Positions 7,647-14,899 of a stretch of DNA of 42,538 nt are shown in pieces. Both the position numbers and the translations under genes were made by a program. The notes below the pieces were generated by a model, which was not told the origin of the DNA, made no database searches, and was given only the letters and a program-made list of their open reading frames with translations. The stretch covers positions 286,493 to 329,030 of the forward strand of contig DDVH01000022.1 in assembly GCA_002345215.1 (NCBI GenBank), given 5' to 3'. Origin of the DNA: Anaerolineales bacterium UBA2317. Its GTDB lineage: Bacteria; Chloroflexota; Anaerolineae; Anaerolineales; Villigracilaceae. Each line of letters begins with the position of its first letter. Position 1 is the first letter of the stretch.

Positions 7647-8420
7647 CTACTCGAACTCAATCTCAATTTCCTCATCCTCATTCCAATCTCCGCTTTTCTC
7701 GAATTCGATATCACCGAACAATTCAGTTTGCACAGCAGAAATGCGATAACGCTTGATTAACTCCAACATTGCCAAAAACGTCACCACGATTTCAACCCGT
7801 GTGGCTTTGTCAGTGATTAATCCACTGAACGTCATCTTATGAATGCTTTTCATCGTCTTGGTGATGAATTCAATCTTTTCACGAATCGTCACCCGCGGGG
7901 CAGTAATCACTGTGCTGAGTGGTTTCTTTTCTTTTTCACGCGCAAAAGCACGTTCTGCCGCATTCAACAAACCTTCTAACGTTAAATTCGATAAATCAAG
8001 TTTAGGTTCAACTTTCGGCGGAGGCGCGACGCGTAAAAACGTCCGCAAGTTATTTTGTTGGCGTTCTTCCATCCACAAAGCAATTTCTTTATAGCGTTTG
8101 TATAACTTCAATTGCTCAACCAATGCAACGCCAGGGTCTTCTTCGCCCACTTCACGTTCCACTGGGCGTGGCAACAATGCTTCTGATTTTATTTGCACCA
8201 ACTTTGCCGCGATCACCAAGAACGATGAAATTTCATCAGGCAACATTTGTTCAAGTCCGCGCAGATATGCCAAATATTGGTCAGTGACCGAAGCCAACGA
8301 AACAGCAGTAATATCTAACTCGGCGCGTTCAATTAAATTTAATAACAAATCCAAAGGTCCCTGATACACAGGAATTTCCACTTTGTAATTGCCGAGTTGT
8401 TTGCCTAAAATATTTTCCAT
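7647..8420 (-). CDS. scpA: Segregation and condensation protein A
   Basis: The 257-residue protein matches ScpA, the kleisin subunit of the bacterial SMC-ScpAB condensin that compacts and segregates the chromosome. The N-terminal signature YKVEIPVYQGPLDLLLNLIE (12-31), the DITAVSLASVTDQYLAYL segment and the C-terminal winged-helix region (VTFLAMLELIKRYRISAVQ) are clear. It ends in an acidic tail (NEDEEIEIEFE). The usual partner scpB is not adjacent. The ATG at 8420 has no ribosome site; a TATAAT (8430-8435) sits 9 nt upstream on the minus strand, which predicts a leaderless or nearly leaderless mRNA. The divergent moaC gene is across an R2 element. Confidence 0.93.
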   Translation of the reverse strand: MENILGKQLGNYKVEIPVYQGPLDLLLNLIERAELDITAVSLASVTDQYLAYLRGLEQMLPDEISSFLVIAAKLVQIKSEALLPRPVEREVGEEDPGVALVEQLKLYKRYKEIALWMEERQQNNLRTFLRVAPPPKVEPKLDLSNLTLEGLLNAAERAFAREKEKKPLSTVITAPRVTIREKIEFITKTMKSIHKMTFSGLITDKATRVEIVVTFLAMLELIKRYRISAVQTELFGDIEFEKSGDWNEDEEIEIEFE

Positions 8421-8429
8421 CGCGCGCGA

Positions 8430-8435
8430 ATTATA
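8430..8435 (-). promoter_or_regulatory. Putative -10 box of scpA
   Basis: TATAAT on the minus strand lies 9 nt before the scpA ATG and 11 nt outside the left edge of the R2 element. TCGCAA from the repeat end lies 17 nt upstream, at the -35 position, but is only a partial match to TTGACA. Confidence 0.55.
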
Positions 8436-8446
8436 ACATCCACATC

Positions 8447-8543
8447 ATGTCATTGCGAGGAGGGCGCAGCCCGACGAAGCAATCCCCAAATAATAAGGAG
8501 ATTGCTTCGCCACGAAGAACAAGAGCGTGGCTCGCAACGACAT
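8447..8543. repeat. R2 cloverleaf-like element between scpA and moaC
   Basis: Outer arms ATGTCATTGCGAG and CTCGCAACGACAT pair with one mismatch. Inside are three hairpins: GGGC-GCA-GCCC, CGAAGCAATC paired with GATTGCTTCG, and GCCACG paired with CGTGGC. Further copies are at 12481, 17667, 30205 and 31723. Confidence 0.85.
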
Positions 8544-8555
8544 AGAAAAAGGTCT

Positions 8556-8561
8556 TATAAT
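8556..8561 (+). promoter_or_regulatory. Putative -10 box of moaC
   Basis: TATAAT lies 6 nt before the moaC ATG at 8568 and 12 nt outside the right edge of the R2 element. No Shine-Dalgarno sequence is present, so a leaderless mRNA is predicted. Confidence 0.6.
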
Positions 8562-8567
8562 CATCCT

Positions 8568-9044
8568 ATGTCAAAATTAACTCACATTGACGAACATGGC
8601 AACGCCAAAATGGTGGATGTTGCACACAAGCCTGATACCGAACGCATCGCAATTGCGCGTGGCGAAATCCACATGCAAAAAGAAACACTTGATTTGATTA
8701 AGGCTGGGCAAATCAAAAAAGGCGATGTCTTAACCGTTGCGAAGATTGCTGGTATCACCGCTTCAAAACGGACCTCAGACCTGATTCCGCTGTGTCATCC
8801 TCTTCCAATCTCCAGCATTGATGTGGATTTCGCCTACAATGATTCTCCACCTTCAATCATTATCACTGCTACAGTTAAAGTCACTGGTAAAACAGGCGTA
8901 GAAATGGAAGCGCTCACTGCCGTTTCAGTTGCGGCTTTGACGATTTACGACATGGCAAAAGCTGCCGAAAAAACAATGACGATACAAAACATTCGACTGA
9001 TTGAAAAACATGGTGGTCAATCTGGTGATGTGGTAAATGAATAA
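8568..9044 (+). CDS. moaC: Cyclic pyranopterin monophosphate synthase MoaC
   Basis: The 158-residue protein is MoaC, which converts 3',8-cyclo-7,8-dihydro-GTP (made by MoaA) to cyclic pyranopterin monophosphate in molybdenum cofactor synthesis. Family motifs are LTHIDEHGNAKMVDV at the N-terminus, DLIPLCHPLP (71-80), KTGVEMEALTAVSVAALTIYDM (108-129, including Asp128) and KHGGQSG near the end. The frame is open upstream through the R2 element, but the family starts at this ATG and a TATAAT is 6 nt before it. Together with moaD and moaE, 0.6-1.4 kb downstream, it forms a molybdopterin cluster that would serve the XdhC/CoxG-linked enzyme; moaA is not in the window. Confidence 0.95.
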   Translation: MSKLTHIDEHGNAKMVDVAHKPDTERIAIARGEIHMQKETLDLIKAGQIKKGDVLTVAKIAGITASKRTSDLIPLCHPLPISSIDVDFAYNDSPPSIIITATVKVTGKTGVEMEALTAVSVAALTIYDMAKAAEKTMTIQNIRLIEKHGGQSGDVVNE

Positions 9045-9057
9045 AAGGATATAGTTG

Positions 9058-9105
9058 CAAGTCACAGGTCAAAAGTCAAAGACCTGCGACTTGTCACCTG
9101 TGACT
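9058..9105 (+). repeat. Three-arm inverted repeat upstream of the cupin gene
   Basis: Arm 1 (CAAGTCACAGGTC, 9058-9070) can pair with arm 2 (GACCTGCGACTTG, 9081-9093) or, over 10 perfect base pairs, with arm 3 (ACCTGTGACT, 9096-9105). The two pairings exclude each other. Arm 3 ends 4 nt before the cupin ATG. Confidence 0.55.
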
Positions 9106-9109
9106 AAAA

Positions 9110-9478
9110 ATGAATTACAACTCAATCAATCTCCAACAAAAATTATCTTTATTCTCCGAGCATTGGTCACCAAAAATCATTGCTCAACTCAATGACTATC
9201 ATCTCAAATTAGTCAAAGTCCACGGTGAATTTGTTTGGCATGACCACCCTGAAACTGATGAGGTATTTCTTGTGATCAAAGGACAATTAAAGATTTTATT
9301 CCGTGATGGTGAAGTTAATCTAAGCGAAGGAGAAATGTTTGTTGTCCCAAAAGGCATGGAACATAAGCCTGTTGCAGAAAATGAATGTCACATTATGTTG
9401 ATTGAACCTGCGGGTACGGTCAATACAGGTGATGCTGAAAATAGTAATTTGACTGCACCTAATGACGTCTGGATATAA
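9110..9478 (+). CDS. Cupin-domain protein
   Basis: The 122-residue protein is a single-domain cupin. Metal-binding motif 1 is WHDHPETDEVFLVIKG (43-58; His44, His46, Glu51), and the second motif region is VVPKGMEHKPVA (about 78-89; His86). Such proteins are often annotated as mannose-6-phosphate isomerase-like; small cupins bind metals and varied ligands, and the function here cannot be read. It lies between moaC and moaD, which suggests co-expression with molybdopterin genes but does not show a role in them. The ATG has no clear Shine-Dalgarno sequence and is preceded by the three-arm repeat. Confidence 0.85.
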   Translation: MNYNSINLQQKLSLFSEHWSPKIIAQLNDYHLKLVKVHGEFVWHDHPETDEVFLVIKGQLKILFRDGEVNLSEGEMFVVPKGMEHKPVAENECHIMLIEPAGTVNTGDAENSNLTAPNDVWI

Positions 9479-9480
9479 AT

Positions 9481-9636
9481 AATCCCGAAGGGATGGCATG
9501 ATTATAGAAAATAATGAATGCCAAAATAAATCCCGTAGGGATGACATAGATTTGAAAAAAACAATGACACCCCTTCGGGGTTTTGCGAATTGTAATCATA
9601 TATCTATAATCATTTGACCCCTACGGGGTCATCAAA
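9481..9636. repeat. R6 cluster of CCCGAAGGG-type short palindromes
   Basis: Four units carry short palindromic cores: TCCCGAAGGGA near 9483, TCCCGTAGGGA near 9531, ACCCCTTCGGGGT at 9569-9581 and GACCCCTACGGGGTC at 9616-9630. The first two run AATCCCGAAGGGATGGCAT-like and the latter two carry the reverse, so the array is two direct units facing two inverted ones. Confidence 0.7.
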
Positions 9637-9646
9637 TAAGGAAATA

Positions 9647-9895
9647 ATGAACAAAATCAAAGTTTTATTTTTCGCAACCATACGCGATAAAGCAGGCACA
9701 AAATCTGTTGAATTGAATATTCCAAATGAAATGACAGTGCAAGCATTAAAAGAAAAACTTGCGAATGAATATCCAAACCTAAAAGATTCCTTGAAAGCTG
9801 TTTTGGTTTCTGTTAATCAAGAATATTCATTTGACGATGCTGTCATTCCATTCAATGCTGAAATTGCATTATTCCCGCCCGTCTCTGGCGGATGA
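9647..9895 (+). CDS. moaD: Molybdopterin synthase sulfur carrier subunit MoaD
   Basis: The 82-residue ubiquitin-fold protein begins MNKIKVLFFATIRDKAG and ends in FPPVSGG, the C-terminal Gly-Gly that is thiocarboxylated and donates sulfur to the pterin precursor. It is the small subunit of molybdopterin synthase, with MoaE as partner. The ATG at 9647 is preceded by AAGGA 4 nt upstream; upstream in-frame codons belong to the R6 repeats. It lies 50 bp before moaE. Confidence 0.95.
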   Translation: MNKIKVLFFATIRDKAGTKSVELNIPNEMTVQALKEKLANEYPNLKDSLKAVLVSVNQEYSFDDAVIPFNAEIALFPPVSGG

Positions 9896-9945
9896 CAAAG
9901 ACTTTAGACTTTTGACCTGAGACCTTCAACTTATAACCTTTAAAC

Positions 9946-10413
9946 ATGCAACCTTCAAACTTTCCAACAATTTATTCCATCACCGAATCTGAAATTGACC
10001 TAAACGATTTGCTTGCAAAAATTACGCTACCATCCACAGGTGCGGCGGCGATATTTACTGGCATGGTGCGCGGAGTCACATCACGTGATGACCCACATGA
10101 AACAGTTTATCTAGAATATGAATCTTACGTCCCAATGGCAGAAGCAAAGATGAAGCAAGTGGCTGATGAGATTCGAGAGAAATGGTCAAGTGTTGAAGGC
10201 ATTGCCATTGTGCAAAGAATTGGAAAGTTATATCCAAAAACACCGACGGTGTTAATCGCATGCACAGCCGCGCATCGTGATACTGGCGTCTTTGAAGCCG
10301 CGCGTTATGGCATTGACCGCTTAAAAGAGATCGTGCCTGTTTGGAAAAAAGAAGTCGGTCCAAATGGCGAAGAATGGATTGAAGGAGATTATTTTCCAAA
10401 GGCGGGGGAATGA
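9946..10413 (+). CDS. moaE: Molybdopterin synthase catalytic subunit MoaE
   Basis: The 155-residue protein is MoaE, which with MoaD converts cyclic pyranopterin monophosphate to molybdopterin. Family features are GAAAIFTGMVRG (32-43), LEYESYVPMAE (56-66), VLIACTAAHRDTGVFEAARYGIDRLKEIVPVWKKE (102-136) and the nearby Lys127 and Lys134/135 of the active site, then WIEGDYFP. The spacer to moaD contains degenerate GACTTTTGACCTGAGACC-like filler of the same style as the repeat before the cupin gene. No strong ribosome site is visible before the ATG. Confidence 0.95.
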   Translation: MQPSNFPTIYSITESEIDLNDLLAKITLPSTGAAAIFTGMVRGVTSRDDPHETVYLEYESYVPMAEAKMKQVADEIREKWSSVEGIAIVQRIGKLYPKTPTVLIACTAAHRDTGVFEAARYGIDRLKEIVPVWKKEVGPNGEEWIEGDYFPKAGE

Positions 10414-10418
10414 TAGCC

Positions 10419-10537
10419 ATGTCACTCTGAGCCGTGTTCTTGTTCTTTGCGGCGACGTGTGCCACGAAGTGGTAAGAGTCTCTACTTCAATTGTCAAAGA
10501 TTCTTCGGTCGCAACAAACGCTCCCTCAGAATGACAT
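10419..10537. repeat. R3 element between moaE and fabF
   Basis: Ends are ATGTCACTCTGAGC and CTCAGAATGACAT. This copy is longer than the others (119 bp) and carries an extra segment in the first hairpin region (GCGGCGACGTGTGCCACG). Three further copies flank or precede genes downstream. Confidence 0.75.
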
Positions 10538-10569
10538 AGCTTCAAGCGAAAATAAATGCTGAAGAAATA

Positions 10570-10597
10570 GAATCAAGTATCCCCGTAGAATGAGGCG
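10570..10597 (+). repeat. GAATCAAGTATCCCCG...TGAGGCG motif upstream of fabF
   Basis: The 28-nt stretch matches 30375-30402, upstream of the SET gene, at most positions (shared GAATCAA.TATCCCCG and TGAGGCG). It may be a small repeat or a regulatory site; I cannot tell which. Confidence 0.4.
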
Positions 10598-10669
10598 CGG
10601 ATTTTTATCGCGTGACGGTTTTAACAACATGGGGTTTTATTGATAGTCAATAATTTCATCGGAGGCAGA

Positions 10670-11905
10670 ATGCAGGAAAAAATTGTGATTACGGGTATGG
10701 GGACTGTAAATCCACTTGGTTTGAATGTAAAAGAAACTTGGGAGAATGTGATTGCGGGAAAATCTGGTGTGGCGCCAATTACGTTATTTGATTCGCGCGC
10801 GGCAGATTTGAATGTGCATATTGCGGCAGAAGTGAAAAATTTTGTGCCATCAAATTTTATGGATGCGAAAGAAGCCCGCCGACGTGACCGCTTTGAACAA
10901 TTTGCAATTGCCGCGGCGCGTGAGGCGATGAATCAATCAGGTTTACAAATTACAGAATCAAATGCGGGCAGAATCGGTGTCATCATTTCATCTGCCATTG
11001 GTGGATTAACTTCTTTACAAGAAGCGATACTTACAAATCATGAAGTCGGTCCTCGAAAAGTGAGTCCATTTTTTATTCCGATGTTGATGGCGAATGGTGG
11101 GGCAGGGATGACGGCGATTGAATTTGGAATCAAAGGTCCGTGTTTTTCTGTGGCGTCGGCATGCGCTTCTGGCGCGGATGGAATTGGTACGACTTTGATG
11201 ATGTTACGTTCGGGGATGATTGATGCCGCTTTTACTGGTGCGGCAGAATGTACTTTAACTTCAACGGGTGTGGCGGCGTTTGATAGAGTCGGTGCAACAT
11301 CTCGTAAAAATGATTTTACGCCACAGCCGTTTGATAAAGAACGCGATGGCTTGGTGATGGGTGAAGGTGCGGCGGTGTTTGTTATAGAAAGAGAATCGGA
11401 TGCGAAAAAACGCGGCGCGAATATTTTTGCTGAGTTGGCTGGATATGGTGCCACAGCGGATGCTTTTCATGTGACTGCGCCTCACGAAAAAGGGGAAGGT
11501 GGTGCGGCGGCAATACGTATGGCTTTAACTTCGGCAGGTGCAAATATTGATCAAGTCGGTTACATCAATGCGCATGGCACAGGGACAATGTTAAATGACC
11601 AAGCTGAGACTCGTGCCATCAAAGCCGCGTTTGGGAATGAGTTGGCTCATAAAATCCCTATTTCTTCAACAAAATCTATGACAGGTCACATGATGGGTGC
11701 AACAGGCGCGTTAGAGATTATCTTTTGTGTGAATGCCATCAAAGAAGGCATTTTGCCCCCGACGATTAATTATCAAACCCCAGACCCTGAATGTGATTTG
11801 GATTACATTCCTAATAAGGCTCGTGAGGCGAAAATTTCATTGGCAATCAGCAATGCGTTTGGGTTTGGGGGGCATAATGCTGTTTTGGCGGTCAGGAAGT
11901 ATTAA
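10670..11905 (+). CDS. fabF: 3-oxoacyl-[acyl-carrier-protein] synthase II
   Basis: The 411-residue protein is a FabF-type condensing enzyme of fatty acid elongation. It starts MQEKIVITGMGTVNPLG; the nucleophile is Cys165 in SVASACASGAD, and the two catalytic histidines are in NAHGTGT and KSMTGHMMGATG, followed by NAFGFGGHN at the C-terminus. It condenses malonyl-ACP with acyl-ACP. GGAGG (10661-10665) lies 4 nt before the chosen ATG; an upstream in-frame ATG at 10640 would add ten residues not typical of the family. No acpP or fabG is adjacent, so it appears to be a stand-alone gene between R3 copies. Confidence 0.95.
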   Translation: MQEKIVITGMGTVNPLGLNVKETWENVIAGKSGVAPITLFDSRAADLNVHIAAEVKNFVPSNFMDAKEARRRDRFEQFAIAAAREAMNQSGLQITESNAGRIGVIISSAIGGLTSLQEAILTNHEVGPRKVSPFFIPMLMANGGAGMTAIEFGIKGPCFSVASACASGADGIGTTLMMLRSGMIDAAFTGAAECTLTSTGVAAFDRVGATSRKNDFTPQPFDKERDGLVMGEGAAVFVIERESDAKKRGANIFAELAGYGATADAFHVTAPHEKGEGGAAAIRMALTSAGANIDQVGYINAHGTGTMLNDQAETRAIKAAFGNELAHKIPISSTKSMTGHMMGATGALEIIFCVNAIKEGILPPTINYQTPDPECDLDYIPNKAREAKISLAISNAFGFGGHNAVLAVRKY

Positions 11906-11911
11906 TGGATT

Positions 11912-11997
11912 ATGTCACCCTGAGCGTAGCGAAGGGTTTCTAATATAATCATGAGATTCTTCGCCGCAAAGAGCAAGAACGCGGCTCAGAATGACAT
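11912..11997. repeat. R3 element between fabF and rplS
   Basis: ATGTCACCCTGAGCGTAGCG at the left and GCGGCTCAGAATGACAT at the right pair as the outer stem. Inside are CCCTGAG...GAAGGG and GCCGC...GCGGC hairpins. Orientation matches the copy at 34883. Confidence 0.8.
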
Positions 11998-12007
11998 ATA
12001 ACTAATC

Positions 12008-12036
12008 TTGTAGATTGTGAAAATGCGTGCTATAAT
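12008..12036 (+). promoter_or_regulatory. rplS promoter
   Basis: TTGTAG (12008-12013), a 17-bp spacer and TATAAT (12031-12036) with an extended TGC upstream form a good sigma-70 type promoter. The leader is about 45 nt and holds AAGGAAG before the ATG. Confidence 0.75.
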
Positions 12037-12087
12037 CCGCCCTCGCGCTTAGAAACTAACTAATCAGAAAGTTAAGGAAGAACGAAA

Positions 12088-12438
12088 ATGGCAGACCTAC
12101 TTAAATCCGTAGAAGCAAAAGATAACGAAAAAATCCCCCAATTGAACGCTGGGGATACCGTCAGTGTGCATGTGAAAATTAAAGAAGGTGAACGTGAACG
12201 TATCCAAGAGTTCAAAGGCTTGGTGATTCGTTTACGCAACAGTGGCAACAATGGCTCTGTTACCGTCCGCCGTATGGCATCCAACGGCATTGGCGTAGAA
12301 AGAACCTTTTTACTTCGCTCACCCCGTATTGACAAAATTGTTGTAGAACGCAAAGGCAAAGTCCGCCGCGCACAACTCTACTACATGCGCGAACGCACTG
12401 GTAAAAGTGCTCGCATCAAAGAAAAATTTACAAACTAG
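12088..12438 (+). CDS. rplS: 50S ribosomal protein L19
   Basis: The 116-residue protein is bL19, which sits at the 30S-50S interface. Family sequence is clear: AGDTVSVHVKIKEGERERIQEFKG, VTVRRMASNGIGVERTFLL, IDKIVVERKGKVRRAQLYYMRERTGKSARIKE. Length is usual. AAGGAAG lies about 7 nt before the ATG. The gene stands alone with its own promoter and terminator; rpsP, rimM and trmD, with which it is often grouped, are not adjacent. Confidence 0.97.
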   Translation: MADLLKSVEAKDNEKIPQLNAGDTVSVHVKIKEGERERIQEFKGLVIRLRNSGNNGSVTVRRMASNGIGVERTFLLRSPRIDKIVVERKGKVRRAQLYYMRERTGKSARIKEKFTN

Positions 12439-12445
12439 TTTTACC

Positions 12446-12469
12446 AAGTCCCTGAATATTCAGGGACTT
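12446..12469 (+). terminator. Terminator after rplS
   Basis: A 24-nt palindrome (AAGTCCCTGAAT and ATTCAGGGACTT) seven bases after the stop codon is followed by TTTATTT, a typical Rho-independent terminator. Confidence 0.9.
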
Positions 12470-12480
12470 TTTATTTCCCT

Positions 12481-12577
12481 ATCTCATTGCGAGGAGGCTT
12501 TAGCCGACGAAGCAATCTTATAATTTATTGGGGGATTGCTTCGCCACAAAAACCAAAAGCGTGGCTCGCAAAGACAT
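12481..12577. repeat. R2 element upstream of the amidotransferase gene
   Basis: ATCTCATTGCGAGG at the left pairs imperfectly with CTCGCAAAGACAT at the right. The central CGAAGCAATC/GATTGCTTCG and the GCCAC/GTGGC hairpins are kept. Confidence 0.8.
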
Positions 12578-12616
12578 AGATGCCTTGTGGTATGCTTATT
12601 CAAAACAGGAGACTTC

Positions 12617-13327
12617 ATGGCAAAACCATTAATTGGCATTACAACTTATAACGGTAAAAATCCTTATGGACGTGATATTGCGGCTGTGCAACATACGTAT
12701 ATTCGGGCAGTCACGCAAGCGGGCGGAATTCCAATTTTAATCCCTGCTATTTTGCCAGCTGATGAACTCAATGAGTTATATGCACGCTTACAAGGCATTT
12801 TATTTTCAGGCGGCGGCGATATCTCTCTTAAATATTTTGATGGGGAACAGCACGCAAGCATCCACGAAGTTGATGAGGCGCGTGACGTCACTGAATTTTC
12901 TCTGCTTCGTCAATCTGTTCAACATGAAAAACCTTTTTTGGCAATTTGTCGTGGTATGCAAGTGATGAATGTGGCGTTGGGTGGCACGTTGCATACGCAC
13001 ATCCCAGACCAAGTTTCAAATTCACTAAAGCATGATAATCAAGACTTTACTTTGTTGAGTCATCCTGTCAACATTGATGAAGAATCAAAGATGGCTGAAA
13101 TTTTTGGTGAGACCTTGTTGCAAGTCAACAGTTTGCATCATCAGGGATTAAAAGACCTCGCTTCAAGCTTGCGGATAGTTGGTCATGCACCTGATGGCGT
13201 GATTGAAGCCGTCGAAATCCCTGACCATCCGTATGGAATTGGTGTGCAATGGCACCCTGAATGGCTGACCGACCAACCTGTGATGCAAAGATTGTTTAAG
13301 TCGTTTGTGGATGCGTCGGAAAAGTAA
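12617..13327 (+). CDS. Gamma-glutamyl-gamma-aminobutyrate hydrolase family protein (peptidase C26)
   Basis: The 236-residue class I glutamine amidotransferase-like protein has the elbow motif AICRGMQVMNVALGG with nucleophile Cys111, and QWHPEW with His213 and Glu215 completing the triad. It resembles PuuD, which hydrolyses gamma-glutamyl-GABA in putrescine breakdown, but relatives hydrolyse other gamma-glutamyl compounds and no puuABC genes are near. CAGGAGA (12606-12612) sits just before the ATG at 12617; upstream in-frame codons are R2 sequence. A polyamine link would fit the amine oxidase and polyamine-type transporter elsewhere in the window, but this is inference. Confidence 0.88.
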   Translation: MAKPLIGITTYNGKNPYGRDIAAVQHTYIRAVTQAGGIPILIPAILPADELNELYARLQGILFSGGGDISLKYFDGEQHASIHEVDEARDVTEFSLLRQSVQHEKPFLAICRGMQVMNVALGGTLHTHIPDQVSNSLKHDNQDFTLLSHPVNIDEESKMAEIFGETLLQVNSLHHQGLKDLASSLRIVGHAPDGVIEAVEIPDHPYGIGVQWHPEWLTDQPVMQRLFKSFVDASEK

Positions 13328-13331
13328 ACTT

Positions 13332-13454
13332 GGTGGTTGAGTAGCCGCGCACTTTTCTTTGCGGCATATCGAAACCACCGCTTAATAAAAATATATTTTT
13401 AACATGTTGGTCTCGATATGGTCTCGCAAAAATCGCTCAACCTACTCGACCAAC
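13332..13454. repeat. R4 inverted pair, 123 bp, upstream of murI
   Basis: The forward element (GGTGGTTGAGTAGCCGCG to CGAAACCACC, 13332-13379) contains a GCCGC...GCGGC hairpin. The reversed element (GTTGGTCTCGATATGG to CTACTCGACCAAC, 13406-13454) follows after a 26-nt AT-rich spacer resembling that at 5218-5244. Confidence 0.8.
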
Positions 13455-13457
13455 GAG

Positions 13458-13463
13458 TATGAT
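13458..13463 (+). promoter_or_regulatory. Putative -10 box of murI
   Basis: TATGAT begins 4 nt after the R4 pair and ends 4 nt before the ATG at 13468. No Shine-Dalgarno sequence is seen. Confidence 0.4.
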
Positions 13464-13467
13464 ACTT

Positions 13468-14289
13468 ATGACCTCAAATCCCATCGGCATATTTGACTCA
13501 GGTGTAGGCGGACTTTCTGTTTTACGAGAGATTCGCGCATTGATGCCGAATGAAAATATCATCTATTTCGGTGACCAAGGACATGTGCCTTATGGTCCAC
13601 GTTCGATGGAGCAGATACAAAATTTTTCAGAGGGGATTACAAATTTTTTACTGAAACATTATGCAAAAATAATAGTTGTGGCTTGTAACACGGCTTCCGC
13701 CGCGGCATTGAAATATTTACGCGAGAAATTTCCTGACATTCAGTTTGTAGGCATGGAGCCTGCCGTTAAACCTGCGGCTGAAAAAACACAGACGAAAAAA
13801 GTTGGCGTGCTTGCAACGCCGACCACATTTCAAGGCGCTTTATATGCTTCTGTGGTGGAGAGATTTGCTTCGGATGTAGAAATTTTTCAAAACACATGTA
13901 ATGGACTTGTCAGCCAAATTGAAGCAGGGGAGTTGGATTCTGAAAAAACAAAAAAGATTTTAGACGATGCTTTACTTCCCATGCTAGAAAAAAATATTGA
14001 CACGGTTGTGCTTGGATGTACTCATTATCCGTTTGTTATTCCGTTGATTGAGAAAATTGTGGGTGACAAGGTGCGCGTGATAGACCCTGCTCCCGCAGTA
14101 GCAAAACAAACACAACGTTTGCTAGAGGCAAAGGGATTAAGAAATTCGTCAAATGAACATGGGGAAGTAGTATTTTTTACTTCGGGGAATGTAAAGTCAA
14201 CTGAGAATGTTGTATCAAAATTGATAGATGAAGAAGTGGAAATAAAATCCGTGGTGTGGAAGAATGATTGCGAAGTTGTAGAGATGTGA
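13468..14289 (+). CDS. murI: Glutamate racemase
   Basis: The 273-residue protein interconverts L- and D-glutamate for peptidoglycan. It starts MTSNPIGIFDSGVGGLSVLR (Asp10) and has VVACNTASAAA with Cys73 and LGCTHYPF with Cys184, the two catalytic cysteines. An ATG at 13459 would add three residues but lies inside the likely -10 box. The stop codon is 7 bp from the stop of the convergent PIN gene, with only a short AGAGAT/ATCTCT hairpin (14280-14294) between them. Confidence 0.95.
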   Translation: MTSNPIGIFDSGVGGLSVLREIRALMPNENIIYFGDQGHVPYGPRSMEQIQNFSEGITNFLLKHYAKIIVVACNTASAAALKYLREKFPDIQFVGMEPAVKPAAEKTQTKKVGVLATPTTFQGALYASVVERFASDVEIFQNTCNGLVSQIEAGELDSEKTKKILDDALLPMLEKNIDTVVLGCTHYPFVIPLIEKIVGDKVRVIDPAPAVAKQTQRLLEAKGLRNSSNEHGEVVFFTSGNVKSTENVVSKLIDEEVEIKSVVWKNDCEVVEM

Positions 14290-14296
14290 TCTCTGC

Positions 14297-14797
14297 TTAT
14301 TTGCTCCCATTAAAATTCTGCAAAAACTCATCCGGTCGGATAACATTTACATCGAAGATATTTTTTAACTCTTTTGATAAACAAATTATTCCATCATCCC
14401 AAGTGAGAAACATATCTCTTTGTAATAAATAGTGTGTATGGACATGATCCCAATCTCGCCAATCTGGCGGAGTTTTCCCGCGCTGTTTTGCTAATTCAGA
14501 CGCTGTGGAGAGAAAATCACCAAATTTCTGGTCGCCAAACATTTCACGCCCATCAAGCAACCAATATCCAAATCTTGCAATTGAACCTGTTTCTGTGATT
14601 TGTAATTCTGGCAACTCATTGAGTCTTTCTGAAAGTGCAGGAAACGGGATATCTTGCCGAATCCTACGGGTTACAGCTAAATCTACTTTTCCTAATTTTG
14701 CTAATTCAAGCAAACTCTCAACAGTACCCGTTTTCTTTCGTTGCTTCCAATACTCAATTAGTAGATTAGTGTCTAGAGTTAATTTAGGAATAAACAT
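14297..14797 (-). CDS. PIN-domain-like protein
   Basis: The 166-residue protein begins KLTLDTNLLIEYW, the first conserved acidic motif of PIN nucleases (Asp8-9 region), and later has DWDHVHTHYLLQRDMFLTWDDGI, which supplies the C-terminal acidic cluster. PIN proteins are metal-dependent RNases, often toxins. No antitoxin-like ORF lies upstream: the preceding 100 bases are AT-rich and apparently empty, and the next gene is a CYTH protein. It may therefore be an orphan or a PIN protein with another role. It is the last gene of the long minus-strand run. Confidence 0.65.
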   Translation of the reverse strand: MFIPKLTLDTNLLIEYWKQRKKTGTVESLLELAKLGKVDLAVTRRIRQDIPFPALSERLNELPELQITETGSIARFGYWLLDGREMFGDQKFGDFLSTASELAKQRGKTPPDWRDWDHVHTHYLLQRDMFLTWDDGIICLSKELKNIFDVNVIRPDEFLQNFNGSK

Positions 14798-14899
14798 GTA
14801 AATAACCTAATAATTTTATGATCTATAAATATAGAATTCATATTATATAATAAACTAATACTGCTTTTGGCAATTCTTCATTTATCAACACAATATGTT

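Noticed and set aside
8447..8543. Cloverleaf-like R2 fold as a tRNA gene
   Set aside because: Stem lengths, loops and invariant tRNA positions (T-loop GTTCRA, anticodon arm) are absent, and copies diverge as repeats do.
8502..8567. Longer N-terminus for MoaC reading through the R2 repeat
   Set aside because: MoaC proteins begin at MSKLTHID; the upstream codons are repeat sequence and TATAAT lies just before 8568.
12536..12616. Longer N-terminus for the peptidase C26 protein
   Set aside because: The extension is R2 repeat sequence, and CAGGAGA stands directly before the ATG at 12617.
14280..14294. Terminator between murI and the PIN gene
   Set aside because: The hairpin has only 6 bp and no T-run on either strand.
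14297..14797. PIN toxin with antitoxin partner
   Set aside because: No small ORF precedes it; bases 14798-14899 are AT-rich without a convincing gene.
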